In this document: positions 52,501 through 59,370 of the stretch, piece by piece | Position numbering within the stretch: the stretch's first letter is position 1 | Layout: the number at the start of each line of letters is the position of its first letter | Source of the DNA: Blastobasis lacticolella | Lineage: Eukaryota; Arthropoda; Insecta; Lepidoptera; Blastobasidae | Assembly (NCBI GenBank): GCA_905147135.1 | Contig: LR990041.1 | Coordinates: 18,413,907-18,477,906, forward strand | DNA: 64,000 nucleotides | Reading direction: 5' to 3' | The notes under the pieces: generated by a model | What the model was told of the DNA's origin: nothing | Database searches by the model: none | What the model saw: the letters and a program-made list of their open reading frames with translations, nothing else | Program-made: the position numbers and the translations under genes

Positions 52501-55500
52501 GCATCCGCCAGCATTACAATAAACGTTCAATTACGATAGGCGCGTTGCCTGCGAGTGTGTTCCCTGATCAATATAATCTGGATGCCATCAAGGCTAGAGT
52601 TGATAGGCTGTCAAGACGGGCATGCTCAATCTTCGGCCGCATCGTCACTTACCAACAGGTGAGATGGCGGTCAAATGTTTGTCTTGTATAATAAAAAAAA
52701 AGACTTAAGTTCCTCTTGGTATGCGGCGGCCAATTGCGGCCTTGGGCCGTAGTGAACAGTGGACTAGTGTAGGCTTGAGATAGAGAATTGTTAACAAAAA
52801 GCAATGGATCGATAGGTATACCCATAGAACGCAGAATTACATCGATAAAGAGTGCTTTTTTAAAATCTTTATCTGCGTATTGTCAATGGCTGTAGAGTAC
52901 GGGCTCTCCCTACGTCTGCGGCTCTACCTATGTGGTAGACCTATGACGCAGGGGACATTAAGCCGTGTTGTTGTGAGCAATATATATTTTTATCGCTTGT
53001 AACTAATAAACCGACCAATGCAATAAGGGCAAAGGATCGAATCAAATGCGACCATTACTCGGCACAGATATTGTTTTTATCAGTCCGCAAGCTCGCAATT
53101 CGCGGCTCGCGCATGCGAAGTGAAGTGTTGTTGCCAGTGGTGGTGTTTGTTTTTGGATTATAGAAGTATTTGTATGTAGTTTCAGAATGATAAAACAAAA
53201 TAGACAGATCTCGTGTGCTTTTTCTTTATTGACAGTTTTATCGCATTTTTTGCAAGTCTATAGCGAGGTCAATACGAGACTTTGTTTCATCCTGCTGCAC
53301 TAATGTTTACATTATAAGAAATCCTATACATCTGGCTAAAACTTGAGGATAAAAACTTAGTTCGTTGCATTCAGGACCGCTCGGTGGCTAAACTCTGAAC
53401 GAGGTTAGGATCTACCACCGGAAACAGAAGACTAACCTACTGTAGTTAGTCTTCTATTTTCGGTGATGCTCCACGTTCGGCCCCCTGACGCGGAGCGATG
53501 GCGTGGGTGCTGTTGACTGCAGATTTATTTATTGTCATGGCGTTCTATTACAGTCGCAGCCAGATCGCAGCCATTGCCTTGGCGCCACTGTCGCGTTATT
53601 CTATGAATCGCTGAAAATACTACATTAACGTTAATTTTATTTTAACTCATGGCCTACGTCTCGTATAGGTAACACACAAGACTGACTTAATGCCTAGAAA
53701 TACGCGAGTAAACGCGAGCCGTGACCGAAATAGAATCACATTTGTTTTATTTTCCTTTAGAGTCTGACCTCAAACACGTAGGTATTTGTAGTTATCGCCA
53801 TTATGCTAACAAACTGTATCTTCGGCGAAACTAAATATAAGCAGAATGGTTTGGTAAAAAACAGGGCATATGCCACTGAACTAAGCTAGTAAGCATATAG
53901 GTAAACAATTAGAAGCTTTGCCGTGGTTATTAGCGTTCGGTACAGACCTATGAAACGGCATCTTGCTAAGCTAAGCCTAATGTTAAAATTTTCCGTAACC
54001 AAATTGTTAAAAACTAGAGGTTGACCAAGGTCTTTTACTGGGGACCCTGAGACTGGTTGGACAGTTCCGAGGGCCAATTGCCATGAGTTGGCCATTCAAT
54101 GTCTGTCAATGGCGAGATAGTACTGATCTTAAAATACTTCCTTTTTGCTTCGTGGTTCAAAATAGTGGATAAGGCTGCTGACAGAATTATAGAAACCCTA
54201 CCTCGTATTGTCGTCGCCGCTTTGTGCGATGTTCATAGGTTGGGTGTTAGTCTTGATTTAACGCAGGGTCCTAACCTAGTGCCACATTGTCGTGCACTCT
54301 AATGTCTTACATTTTGTTTCTTTTACACTTCTTTTAGGCAGTATGTCAGCTTATCCACTGTAAAATGTATCTCTAAACCAACACCACAAACTGACCCGGT
54401 GACGGCATCGCTGTTCTTGGCATTGACACGTCATTTTAAATACATTTCAGACCGAAGTGCCGCCATTTTTATAGCTAGATATTTAGTTTGTTTGTAGTTC
54501 CGCTGAAAACCAGGATATAAAGAAAAAATTAGATGTTATAGATGAGAGCAAGATACCCCATTCCATCAGGTAGGCAGTCTACTTGTTTGACTCTACCACC
54601 CTACTCTACCCCCATTCGTCCCACTAAAATTCGAAGCAAAAATTCGTAACTAGCCTAATCTAACCTACTTATTTACAACATATATTAATTAATTAATATT
54701 TGTATTGTTGTTACCTAACAAACAGGCTTCAAGGCTTTCAATTATTAAAACAAAAGGCCGCAATTTTAGTAAATTAGGGATATGTTCACAGGTTTTAAGG
54801 GTATGTTCCGGGTTTCCTACCGCGTATAACTAGTGTCATGTAAGAAGAGACTTGGCGGGTCACGTGGTTCGACTTACGCAGTAGACGATTACCTGCGCGA
54901 AATCCCCTCTACTGTCACCTAAGTCTTGTCTTTCATGACGCGGATTATACCTTTGTTGACGAGTAGTCCGATATGTGATAATAACCGCGATCGTTTAAAA
55001 CATTATGCTTACAGGTGTATCTCAAATAGGTACGACCGAAGAGATTCAGAACTTCCAAGTAGGGTGGAAAAAGCTGTATTTCATCCAGCTCCATTATGTT
55101 TTGTTTTTATGTAAATTGTAAACGATTGTCATAATAATTACGGGGTGCCAATCAGCTCCCAAGACTCTTCAACCAGTCTCAGGGTCCCCGCAAAAGAGCT
55201 TGGTTACGTTCGCTTCGCCAACGGAATTAGGCAGCACACCTCGAGTGGCGGGCTCGTTGCTGTGCTAAAGTTCGACCAGTCTCACGACATAGTCACCTAT
55301 CCAGTTACCGGACTCTGTGTGGGAAGAGTAACTTTGTTTATCGGTCTCGCAAGCACGCTGCCAGATCAGTAGACTAACAATTGCCAACAAGGAACTGTTG
55401 CCAACAATTCTCTGATTTCAGTTATTGAAATTGTTTATTTTAGGATTACGTATGATTGATTTAATAGTTTCATTTTATTGCAATGGAACTTTGTAAGCAA

Positions 55501-58500
55501 CTGACAACCCATGACATCGAGGATACGGAATCGCAAAGTAACAATTTCAATAATTGAAATCAGATAATTGTTAGCAACAGAGTTACGTAATTAGCCTACA
55601 GGACCACTTCTACTATACTAATAACTATTAAGTATACTGTTCATCATCATCTTGGCGTTAATTTCCCGGTTGTGTTCTCGAGAACGAGGGCCCGGAGTCG
55701 GCCTTGACCATTGAGGATTTTGGGGATCAGGTAATTACTAATTACAGTGGAGTGACTACCATCTGACCTCCGTGACCCTGCTACCAGGGGAACCTGACCA
55801 GATTGGATATATTAAGTATAATATTGTTTACTATAATTAGTTCTAACCTCACATCATGTGTCCCACAGAGCCGCGGCGCGGCGGCGGCGCCGTGCGGCAT
55901 GGAGTGCGGCGTGTTCGAGCGCGCGCCCCCCCCGGCCCCCGCGCCCGCCGCGCTCTCGCCCACCGAGCGCTCCCCAGCGAAGGCGGGCTTACACGTCAAC
56001 TTCAGCGATAAGGACGAGCTGGTAAGACAATGCCAAAATTCCTTAAAGGCCAGAGTGAATAGGCTGCTCCTGTAGCCGTATTCACAATGATTCGAAACCG
56101 TTTCCGAACGATTCAACACGAAATTCGTGAGCGGCGAATCCGTGTCGATCGATTCGAACACTGTTATTCAGAATCCCGATAGATTCCACGAAAATTCTAG
56201 TCACTATAACATATGAAAATTTCAACAAAATTAACTGAAACCACATTTTCCTAAGAACTTTTGCGGGGTCCTTTGTCGATTCCGTATCCGAATCCGATTT
56301 CCGAGCCATTGTGAATACGGCTACTGGACAGGCATGCTCCATTGTCGGCCGTATTTTCAGTTAACACCGGGTGAGGGGGCCGGTCCAATGCCTGGTTAAT
56401 CCAATTATTTAAAAAAATATTCGTTCTCAAATGAAAAAACTATTCATAACAAGCTTTTATTGCGCGGTATAGTACCTACTCATCAAGACCATTCTAAAGA
56501 GCCCAAATACGATGGGGTTATCTTCTTGCGTTCATTAGTTCCTATGACCACATTCCGACTTCATCAGGCCAGCTCCATGCTGAATGCATTGTCATCAAAG
56601 TTGCATAAGTTTAGCTCAATCAGGTACAAAGAAATGGTCGAAAATGGACGGACAGCTTACATCAAAAACATTGGAATGTTAGCGACCTTCATTAGACTGG
56701 CAAGAAGGTCGCTAGCATTCCAATCTCTTTGGCTTACATACATACGGACAGTGCAAGTTAAATAAAAGCTTGTAAAAAACAGAGACTCAATCACATGCAG
56801 CGAAAATCACAAAAGGCTCATCTCATCATCCACCGCAGGAACACAGGAAAACGTTCCTGACGCCGCTATATATTATAATGCACGTAAGAGGACATGGCAT
56901 GGAATCCTTGTCTTTATTTTCGTTAGGAGTAATTCTTGACTGCATTTAATTCTATCTTCAGCTGCGGGAGTAGCTGTCTTGCGCACTTCTACTTTAATTG
57001 GTAAATGAAAACACGGACAAAAAATCATGAAATTGAGATTCAATATGGCTGCAAATTCATTCAATGGTCCGGAAATGTCGGCTAAAATGCCATTACGAGA
57101 CGACAACCATTCAAGTAGCTATAAATCTTCGTTTCGTTCGGTTTCGCAGGTGAAGAAGCGCCGTGAGAAGTTCCTGACAGCGAAGTATGGCAGCCACCAG
57201 ATGGCGCTAATCCGGAAACGGCTCGCCGTCGAGATGTGGCTTTACGACGAGCTGCAAAAGCTCTACGACCCCGCGACTGTGAGTTCTGACTAATCTTACT
57301 AATCTCGCTTTCAAAACCCTCCATTCGTAGCTCGCTGATGTCTTTTGTAGGGCTGCACTGAGAGAGCTCGTTGATGTCTTTCGTATGGCTGGATTGAGAG
57401 ATAAATGATGTATTTTGAATGGTTGCACTGAGAGAGATCGTTGATGTCTTTTGTAGAACTTTTGATTGTTTGTGGGTTTGTAATGGAGAAACTTAAAAAC
57501 TACTAAACCGATTTTAAAAACAGGCTATATTTTATCTTCACGAACAATCCCGGCTTCTGCCAGGGTCCGCTTACCTACTCTTTCTCCACCCGGTCTTCAG
57601 CATCCTCACGTCGTAACCCGTCTAATATCCAATTTTCGACGGCATACAGGCGGAAGGCGCGAAGGCGGGCGCGGCGCGCGGGGAGAACGAGGTGGAAGTG
57701 GACATCGACGAGCTGCTCGACATGGACGGCGACGAGCCGCGCCGGACGCACCTCGCGGTGAGTACTACCAGTGGTAGTTGGTACCTACACTTATTGTAAT
57801 AGTGCTTCCGAAGTGCGTGCGAATTGGGGTCACAGTAATTTGATCCCAATTGAGTCGTGGATGATCAGGCTTCGGCTGCTCTCATGAAACATCCTTTCAG
57901 GCGATGCAGGAGCGCCGCGGGGTTTAGTGGGTATACCAGCGACTGTTGGGAGTCCCACACAGGCCCTCCGTACCAACTACGAAGGGTACCGTGCGTAATG
58001 CATCATCATCACAGCCCATAACAGTCCACTGCAGGACTTAGGGCCTCTCCCACGAAAGGGGAGGTTATTGCCATAATCTCGACGCTTGGCAGAGGGTTGG
58101 AGATCGCAGTGTTATAATATAACAATGGAAAACGCTGCTGCCCATTTTCCAGTCTACGGAGGCGCTTAGATCTTTTGTCTCGTGTCTTAAATCTTTGTGG
58201 CGTAATGCATACCCCGAGTAAAAAAAAGTTAAGTTCCAAAAAACATTAGTAGGTAGGCCGTCGGTAAGGGTATTCAGGCTGCATATGGAATACTGTTCCC
58301 ATCTCTGGGCCGGGGCACCACAATATCAGCATCTTCCTTTTGACCGCATTGAACGTCGGACATATTCTAGAGATCAAGGTAGAGCGAGGAATAGGTACCG
58401 TTCTGTCACACTTTCTTCACAACAATTAACGACTTTTTTCTCATTTCAGAGGTTACTAGCCGATGCCAAAAAGCCCCAAAAAGATGTACATGTAAGTAAT

Positions 58501-59370
58501 CACGTGAACTTTTATTTAAAAAGCATTAACATTACTCATGTATACTCTTCCTAAGTGTAACTCAGAAGAATTTCCATTGCCTCCCGGATCATTCTTGGTA
58601 TATATTTTGATTGGTTCTCTAATGAGGACTTCGATTTTGGAGAATCTTCCAGCAGTAATCCTGTAGGTAAATAATCATAGGAACCGTATCCGGATCATAT
58701 GACTAAATCTCTAGATACTACCAGCTACACATTCTATGTGCAACGGAACCCTAAAAAAGCGCCGTTGTCAAATGGTTACGGTATCCGCTTAGTCAGCGAG
58801 AGATTCGGATCTCACTGCGGACATGTACCAATGACTCTCTTCTGAGTCATTGACTCTCTTCTGAGTCATGTACCTACATTAGTTGAATACTAACCGATGC
58901 TCTATGGTGAGGGAAAACATCGTAATGAAAACTGCACATTTAGGCAACTCAATGTGTAACCATGATCCATTCTGGTCAGGTTCTCCTGGCAGCAAGGTCA
59001 CGGAGGTCAGATGGCAGTCGTTCCACTGTAATTACCTGCCAGATCGTCGATCATGGTCAAGGCGGACCCCATGCCCTCGTGCGCCAGAGCATATCCGGGA
59101 CATTAACGCTAAGACGATTACTTGCAACGGAACCCTAATTGAACAAAATGTACCTACCGTGGTTCAGTCTAACACAGTATTTGTATGATATCACCCGTGA
59201 CCAAGAGAACTGTAAAGTGCTCGAAACGTCAGGATAAAATGAAACATAGAAAACCGCTGTGTATAATAATTCTAGTAGGTACATAGTAGTAAAACAATAT
59301 TTCATTTGAAATTACTTTCGCATTTCAGAAATTCATCAACGAACTGTTGGAGAAGGCCAAGACTCTATAG
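43492..59370 (+). CDS. PP1 inhibitor, PPP1R14 family (CPI-17/PHI-1/KEPI-like), six exons
   Basis: Exons: 43492-43521, 55869-56021, 57150-57278, 57650-57757, 58450-58491, 59329-59370. All junctions are phase 0; total 167 residues. The first exon encodes MSLFFKFRSS; the second adds a Pro/Ala-rich segment ending GLHVNFSDKDEL. The inhibitor core starts KKRREKFLTAKYG: Thr71 corresponds to CPI-17 Thr38, whose phosphorylation makes the family strong inhibitors of PP1/myosin phosphatase, and Tyr74 to CPI-17 Tyr41. RKRLAVEMWLYDELQKLYD matches the first conserved helix, VDIDELLDMD the acidic motif, then a KKPQKDVHKFINELLEKAKT end like KP..FI..LL.K. Length is typical (family about 145-165). The 12-kb first intron is full of mobile DNA. 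If exon 1 is skipped or another promoter used, Met at 55899 gives 157 residues. Cytosolic role and targets are inferred. Confidence 0.93.
44340..44580 (+). repeat. Satellite-like units, GAGCGAGCGCAGCGAGCT core
   Basis: Three units: AATGAGCGAGTACAACGAGC (44358), ATGATCGACCGCAACGAGCT (44452), AATGAGCGAGCGCAGCGAGC (44529), with AAAAGTAACTTATCAATCAA between. Same family as 25490-25880; a single core at 36397-36420. Confidence 0.6.
45378..45408. repeat. (GATA)n microsatellite
   Basis: About 30 bp of ATAGATAGATAGATAGAGAT-type repeat in PPP1R14 intron 1. Confidence 0.8.
45745..45985 (+). repeat. Dispersed repeat (ACTCTGTCAAGCCTGAGGAG), plus copy
   Basis: TTAGGACTCTGTCAAGCCTG, CGCCTTATCTATTTCTGACG, CAAACAACAATGCC, CATGAGGCATTTCATCTTAG and ATGTTATGGACGACAGTTAC. 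Mates at 23190-23380 (inverse) and 50590-50850. Confidence 0.7.
46456..46943 (+). mobile_element. SINE split by a MITE
   Basis: Head GGGGCGTCGGTGGCCGGCGA lacks about 25 bp, then ATGACTCTTTTCTGAGTTAT, body to 46659, the MITE 46660-46848, then GATGGCAGGTGCTCCACTGT to the ACGCCACGATGATTATA tail. Removing the insert and one CAG restores the family sequence. Confidence 0.88.
46660..46848. mobile_element. Fully palindromic MITE, copy 1 (189 bp, CAG duplication)
   Basis: AGGGCTTAGTGTGAGTTTCG at the left is mirrored at the right, and complementarity runs nearly to the centre (CGCGTTTGCGTTTACGT against its complement). CAG flanks both ends (46657-46659, 46849-46851). Confidence 0.9.
48187..48546 (+). 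mobile_element. tRNA-derived SINE, full length, 17-bp target duplication
   Basis: GCTTCGGTGGCCGAGCGGTT, GTCCCGGGTTCGAATCCCGC (B box), ATGTACATTAGTTGAATAC, GGGTCATGGAGGTCAGATGG, CCTCGTGCGCGAGAGCACAA, ending GCCAAGATGATTTTTTT. Flanks TACACTAGTCCAATAAT at 48170-48186 and 48547-48563. The head cannot form a tRNA acceptor stem, so it is not a tRNA gene. Confidence 0.95.
48660..49095 (+). promoter_or_regulatory. CpG-rich island in PPP1R14 intron 1, possible alternative promoter
   Basis: About 430 bp rich in CpG, including GCGCGACGCGAGCGGGGGCC, an initiator-like TCAGTCAGTCGGTCGGT at 48785-48801 and a possible donor ATCTCG/GTACGA near 49038. Multiple overlapping ORFs on both strands follow from base composition; none is a known protein. 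Confidence 0.4.
50180..50330 (+). repeat. AAACAAAGTCGCTTTCCG repeat, copy 2
   Basis: AAAACAAAGTCGCTTTCCGA, TGTATGTATGTACGCCTAG, CGCAACGGATTTTATTGCGG, GATAGAGTGATTCAAGAGGA. Mate at 9770-9960. Confidence 0.65.
50590..50850 (+). repeat. Dispersed repeat (CTGCCGCCAAGCAACAATGC family)
   Basis: TATTTCTGCCGCCAAGCAAC, CAATTACAGGCGTGAGG, GGCATTTCATCTTCTTACTC, CATGAATCGTAGATGTTATG and GACGATAGTTATCGC. Family of 45745-45985. Confidence 0.65.
51058..51246. mobile_element. Fully palindromic MITE, copy 2 (189 bp, CAG duplication)
   Basis: AGGGCCTAGTGTGAGTTCCG mirrored at the right end, flanked by CAG (51055-51057, 51247-51249). Same length and sequence as 46660-46848 apart from scattered substitutions. 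Confidence 0.92.
51525..51610 (-). mobile_element. Possible RTE tail fragment
   Basis: TCAGCGACGCTTCTGCCAAA, then CTTCACTTCTCCCGGTCTTG and GACATCA, resembling the minus strand of the RTE 3' end with divergence. Confidence 0.35.
52380..52690 (+). mobile_element. CR1/Jockey-type LINE, 3' end fragment
   Basis: The frame ends in a typical non-LTR C-terminus: LPASVFPDQYNLDAIKARVD, RLSRRACSI, preceded in other frames by HIAASS-like and SRSTRIRQHYNK. The tail CACTTACCAACAGGTGAGAT, GGCGGTCAAATG ends in an A-rich run at 52691-52702. Confidence 0.75.
53416..53466. repeat. Short hairpin
   Basis: CACCGGAAACAGAAGACTAA and its near complement TTAGTCTTCTATTTTCGGTG flank an 8-nt loop. Could be a tiny inverted repeat or structured RNA; no support for a microRNA beyond shape. 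Confidence 0.4.
53995..54095 (-). repeat. Fragment shared in inverse with 55143-55220
   Basis: Minus strand TCCAACCAGTCTCAGGGTCC, CCAGTAAAAGACCTTGGTC matches plus 55167-55210 (TTCAACCAGTCTCAGGGTCC, CCGCAAAAGAGCTTGGTTAC). Probably LINE debris. Confidence 0.45.
54384..54460 (-). repeat. Fragment of the 21815 repeat
   Basis: ACTGACCCGGTGACGGCATC, GCTGTT is close to the complement of the right end of 21815-21890. Confidence 0.45.
54818..54952. repeat. Short palindromic element, copy 2
   Basis: CGTATAACTAGTGTCATGTA, AGAAGAGACTTGG pairs with CTAAGTCTTGTCTTTCATGA, CGCGGATTATAC. Shares ends and CCTGCGCRAAATCCCCTCYACT with 1211-1329. Confidence 0.65.
55143..55380 (+). repeat. Probable LINE debris
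   Basis: Open frame of about 75 codons (LRVPAKELGYVRFANGIRQH, SHDIVTYPVTGLCVGR) with no family assigned; shares its start with 53995-54095. Confidence 0.35.
55388..55588. mobile_element. MITE, about 200 bp, 43-bp inverted repeats
   Basis: ACTGTTGCCAACAATTCTCT, GATTTCAGTTATTGAAATTG, TT pairs with AACAATTTCAATAATTGAAA, TCAGATAATTGTTAGCAACA, GAGT. No clear target duplication. Confidence 0.75.
55650..55802 (-). mobile_element. SINE 3' half, inverse
   Basis: CATCATCTTGGCGTTAATTT, CTCGAGAACGAGGGCCCGG, CTACCATCTGACCTCCGTGA, CCCTGCTACCAGGGGAACCT are complements of the SINE body. It ends about 65 bp before PPP1R14 exon 2. Confidence 0.8.
55869..56021 (+). CDS. PPP1R14-like exon 2
   Basis: Acceptor GTGTCCCACAG, donor CTG/GTAAGA; 51 codons. 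SRGAAAAPCGMECGVFERAP, a PPAPAPAALSPTERSP linker, then GLHVNFSDKDEL. Met at 55899 (GGCATGG) could start a shorter isoform. LINE sequence begins within about 25 bp of the donor. Confidence 0.88.
56040..56395 (+). mobile_element. CR1/Jockey-type LINE end split by a MITE
   Basis: Before the MITE: TTAAAGGCCAGAGTGAATAG, GCTGCTCCTG (KARVNRLLL). After it: GACAGGCATGCTCCATTGTC, GGCCGTATTTTCAG, ACACCGGGTGAGGGGG. Compare LDAIKARVDRLSRRACSIFG at 52580. Starts about 20 bp past the exon 2 donor. Confidence 0.7.
56073..56323 (-). mobile_element. MITE, TAGCCGTATTCACAATG family, copy 2
   Basis: 251 bp with the same ends as 21891-22139, opposite orientation. CTG flanks both sides (56070-56072, 56324-56326), and removal restores the LINE frame RVNRLLLDRHA. 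Confidence 0.9.
56672..56731 (+). ncRNA. MicroRNA-like hairpin in PPP1R14 intron 2 (candidate)
   Basis: ATTGGAATGTTAGCGACCTT and AAGGTCGCTAGCATTCCAAT form a 20-bp stem with about one mismatch and a loop near 17 nt. Shape fits a short pre-miRNA or a small inverted repeat; no family recognised. Confidence 0.25.
57150..57278 (+). CDS. PPP1R14-like exon 3 (phospho-Thr inhibitory motif)
   Basis: Acceptor GTTTCGCAG, donor ACT/GTGAGT; 43 codons: VKKRREKFLTAKYGSHQMAL, IRKRLAVEMWLYDELQKLYD, PAT. Most diagnostic exon, carrying Thr71 and the helix bearing MWLYDELQKLY. Confidence 0.95.
57331..57457. repeat. 36-bp tandem repeat, about 3.5 units
   Basis: Units such as CTCGTTGATGTCTTTCGTAT, GGCTGGATTGAGAGAT follow one another in PPP1R14 intron 3, starting about 50 bp past the donor. 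Confidence 0.8.
57546..57620 (-). mobile_element. RTE fragment just upstream of exon 4
   Basis: AATCCCGGCTTCTGCCAGGG, TCCGCTTACCTACTC, CACCCGGTCTTCAGCATCCT, CACGTCGTAA is the complement of the RTE end at 1000-1075. Confidence 0.75.
57650..57757 (+). CDS. PPP1R14-like exon 4 (IDELLDMD motif)
   Basis: Acceptor GGCATACAG, donor GCG/GTGAGT; 36 codons. Basic/Ala spacer AEGAKAGAARGENE, then VEVDIDELLDMDGDEPRRTH. An RTE fragment ends about 30 bp before the acceptor. Confidence 0.93.
58010..58215 (-). repeat. Dispersed repeat (CAGCCCATAACAGTCCACTG), copy 1
   Basis: ACAGCCCATAACAGTCCACT, GCAGGACTTAGGGCCTCTCC, then CCAGTCTACGGAGGCGCTTA. Second copy at 60656-60860. Confidence 0.65.
58245..58390 (+). 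mobile_element. Jockey/CR1-type LINE, reverse transcriptase C-terminal remnant
   Basis: Frame RLHMEYCSHLWAGAPQYQHL, PFDRIERR is the conserved (R)PxxEYCSxLWxG..Y.L...D.IQRRA block of insect non-LTR retrotransposons; frame lost afterwards. Confidence 0.75.
58450..58491 (+). CDS. PPP1R14-like exon 5 (14 codons)
   Basis: Acceptor TTTCTCATTTCAG, donor CAT/GTAAGT; RLLADAKKPQKDVH, matching the KELL..C.KP segment of the vertebrate family. Confidence 0.9.
58755..59122 (+). mobile_element. tRNA-derived SINE, 16-bp target duplication
   Basis: Decayed head, doubled ATGACTCTCTTCTGAGTCAT motif, then ACTAACCGATGCTC, CAGCAAGGTCACGGAGGTCA, CGTGCGCCAGAGCATATCCG and the ACGCTAAGACGATTA tail. Perfect TGCAACGGAACCCTAA at 58739-58754 and 59123-59138. 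In PPP1R14 intron 5. Confidence 0.9.
59329..59370 (+). CDS. PPP1R14-like exon 6 (C-terminus)
   Basis: Acceptor TTCGCATTTCAG; KFINELLEKAKTL then TAG 59368-59370. Matches the family's FI..LL.K helix; lacks the longer tail of CPI-17. Confidence 0.92.
   Translation, partial: KFINELLEKAKTL

Noticed and set aside
53498..53614. 38-codon ORF with a signal-anchor-like start (MAWVLLTADLFIVMAFYYSR)
   Set aside because: Short and single-exon with no conservation evidence; adjacent hairpin suggests repeat DNA.
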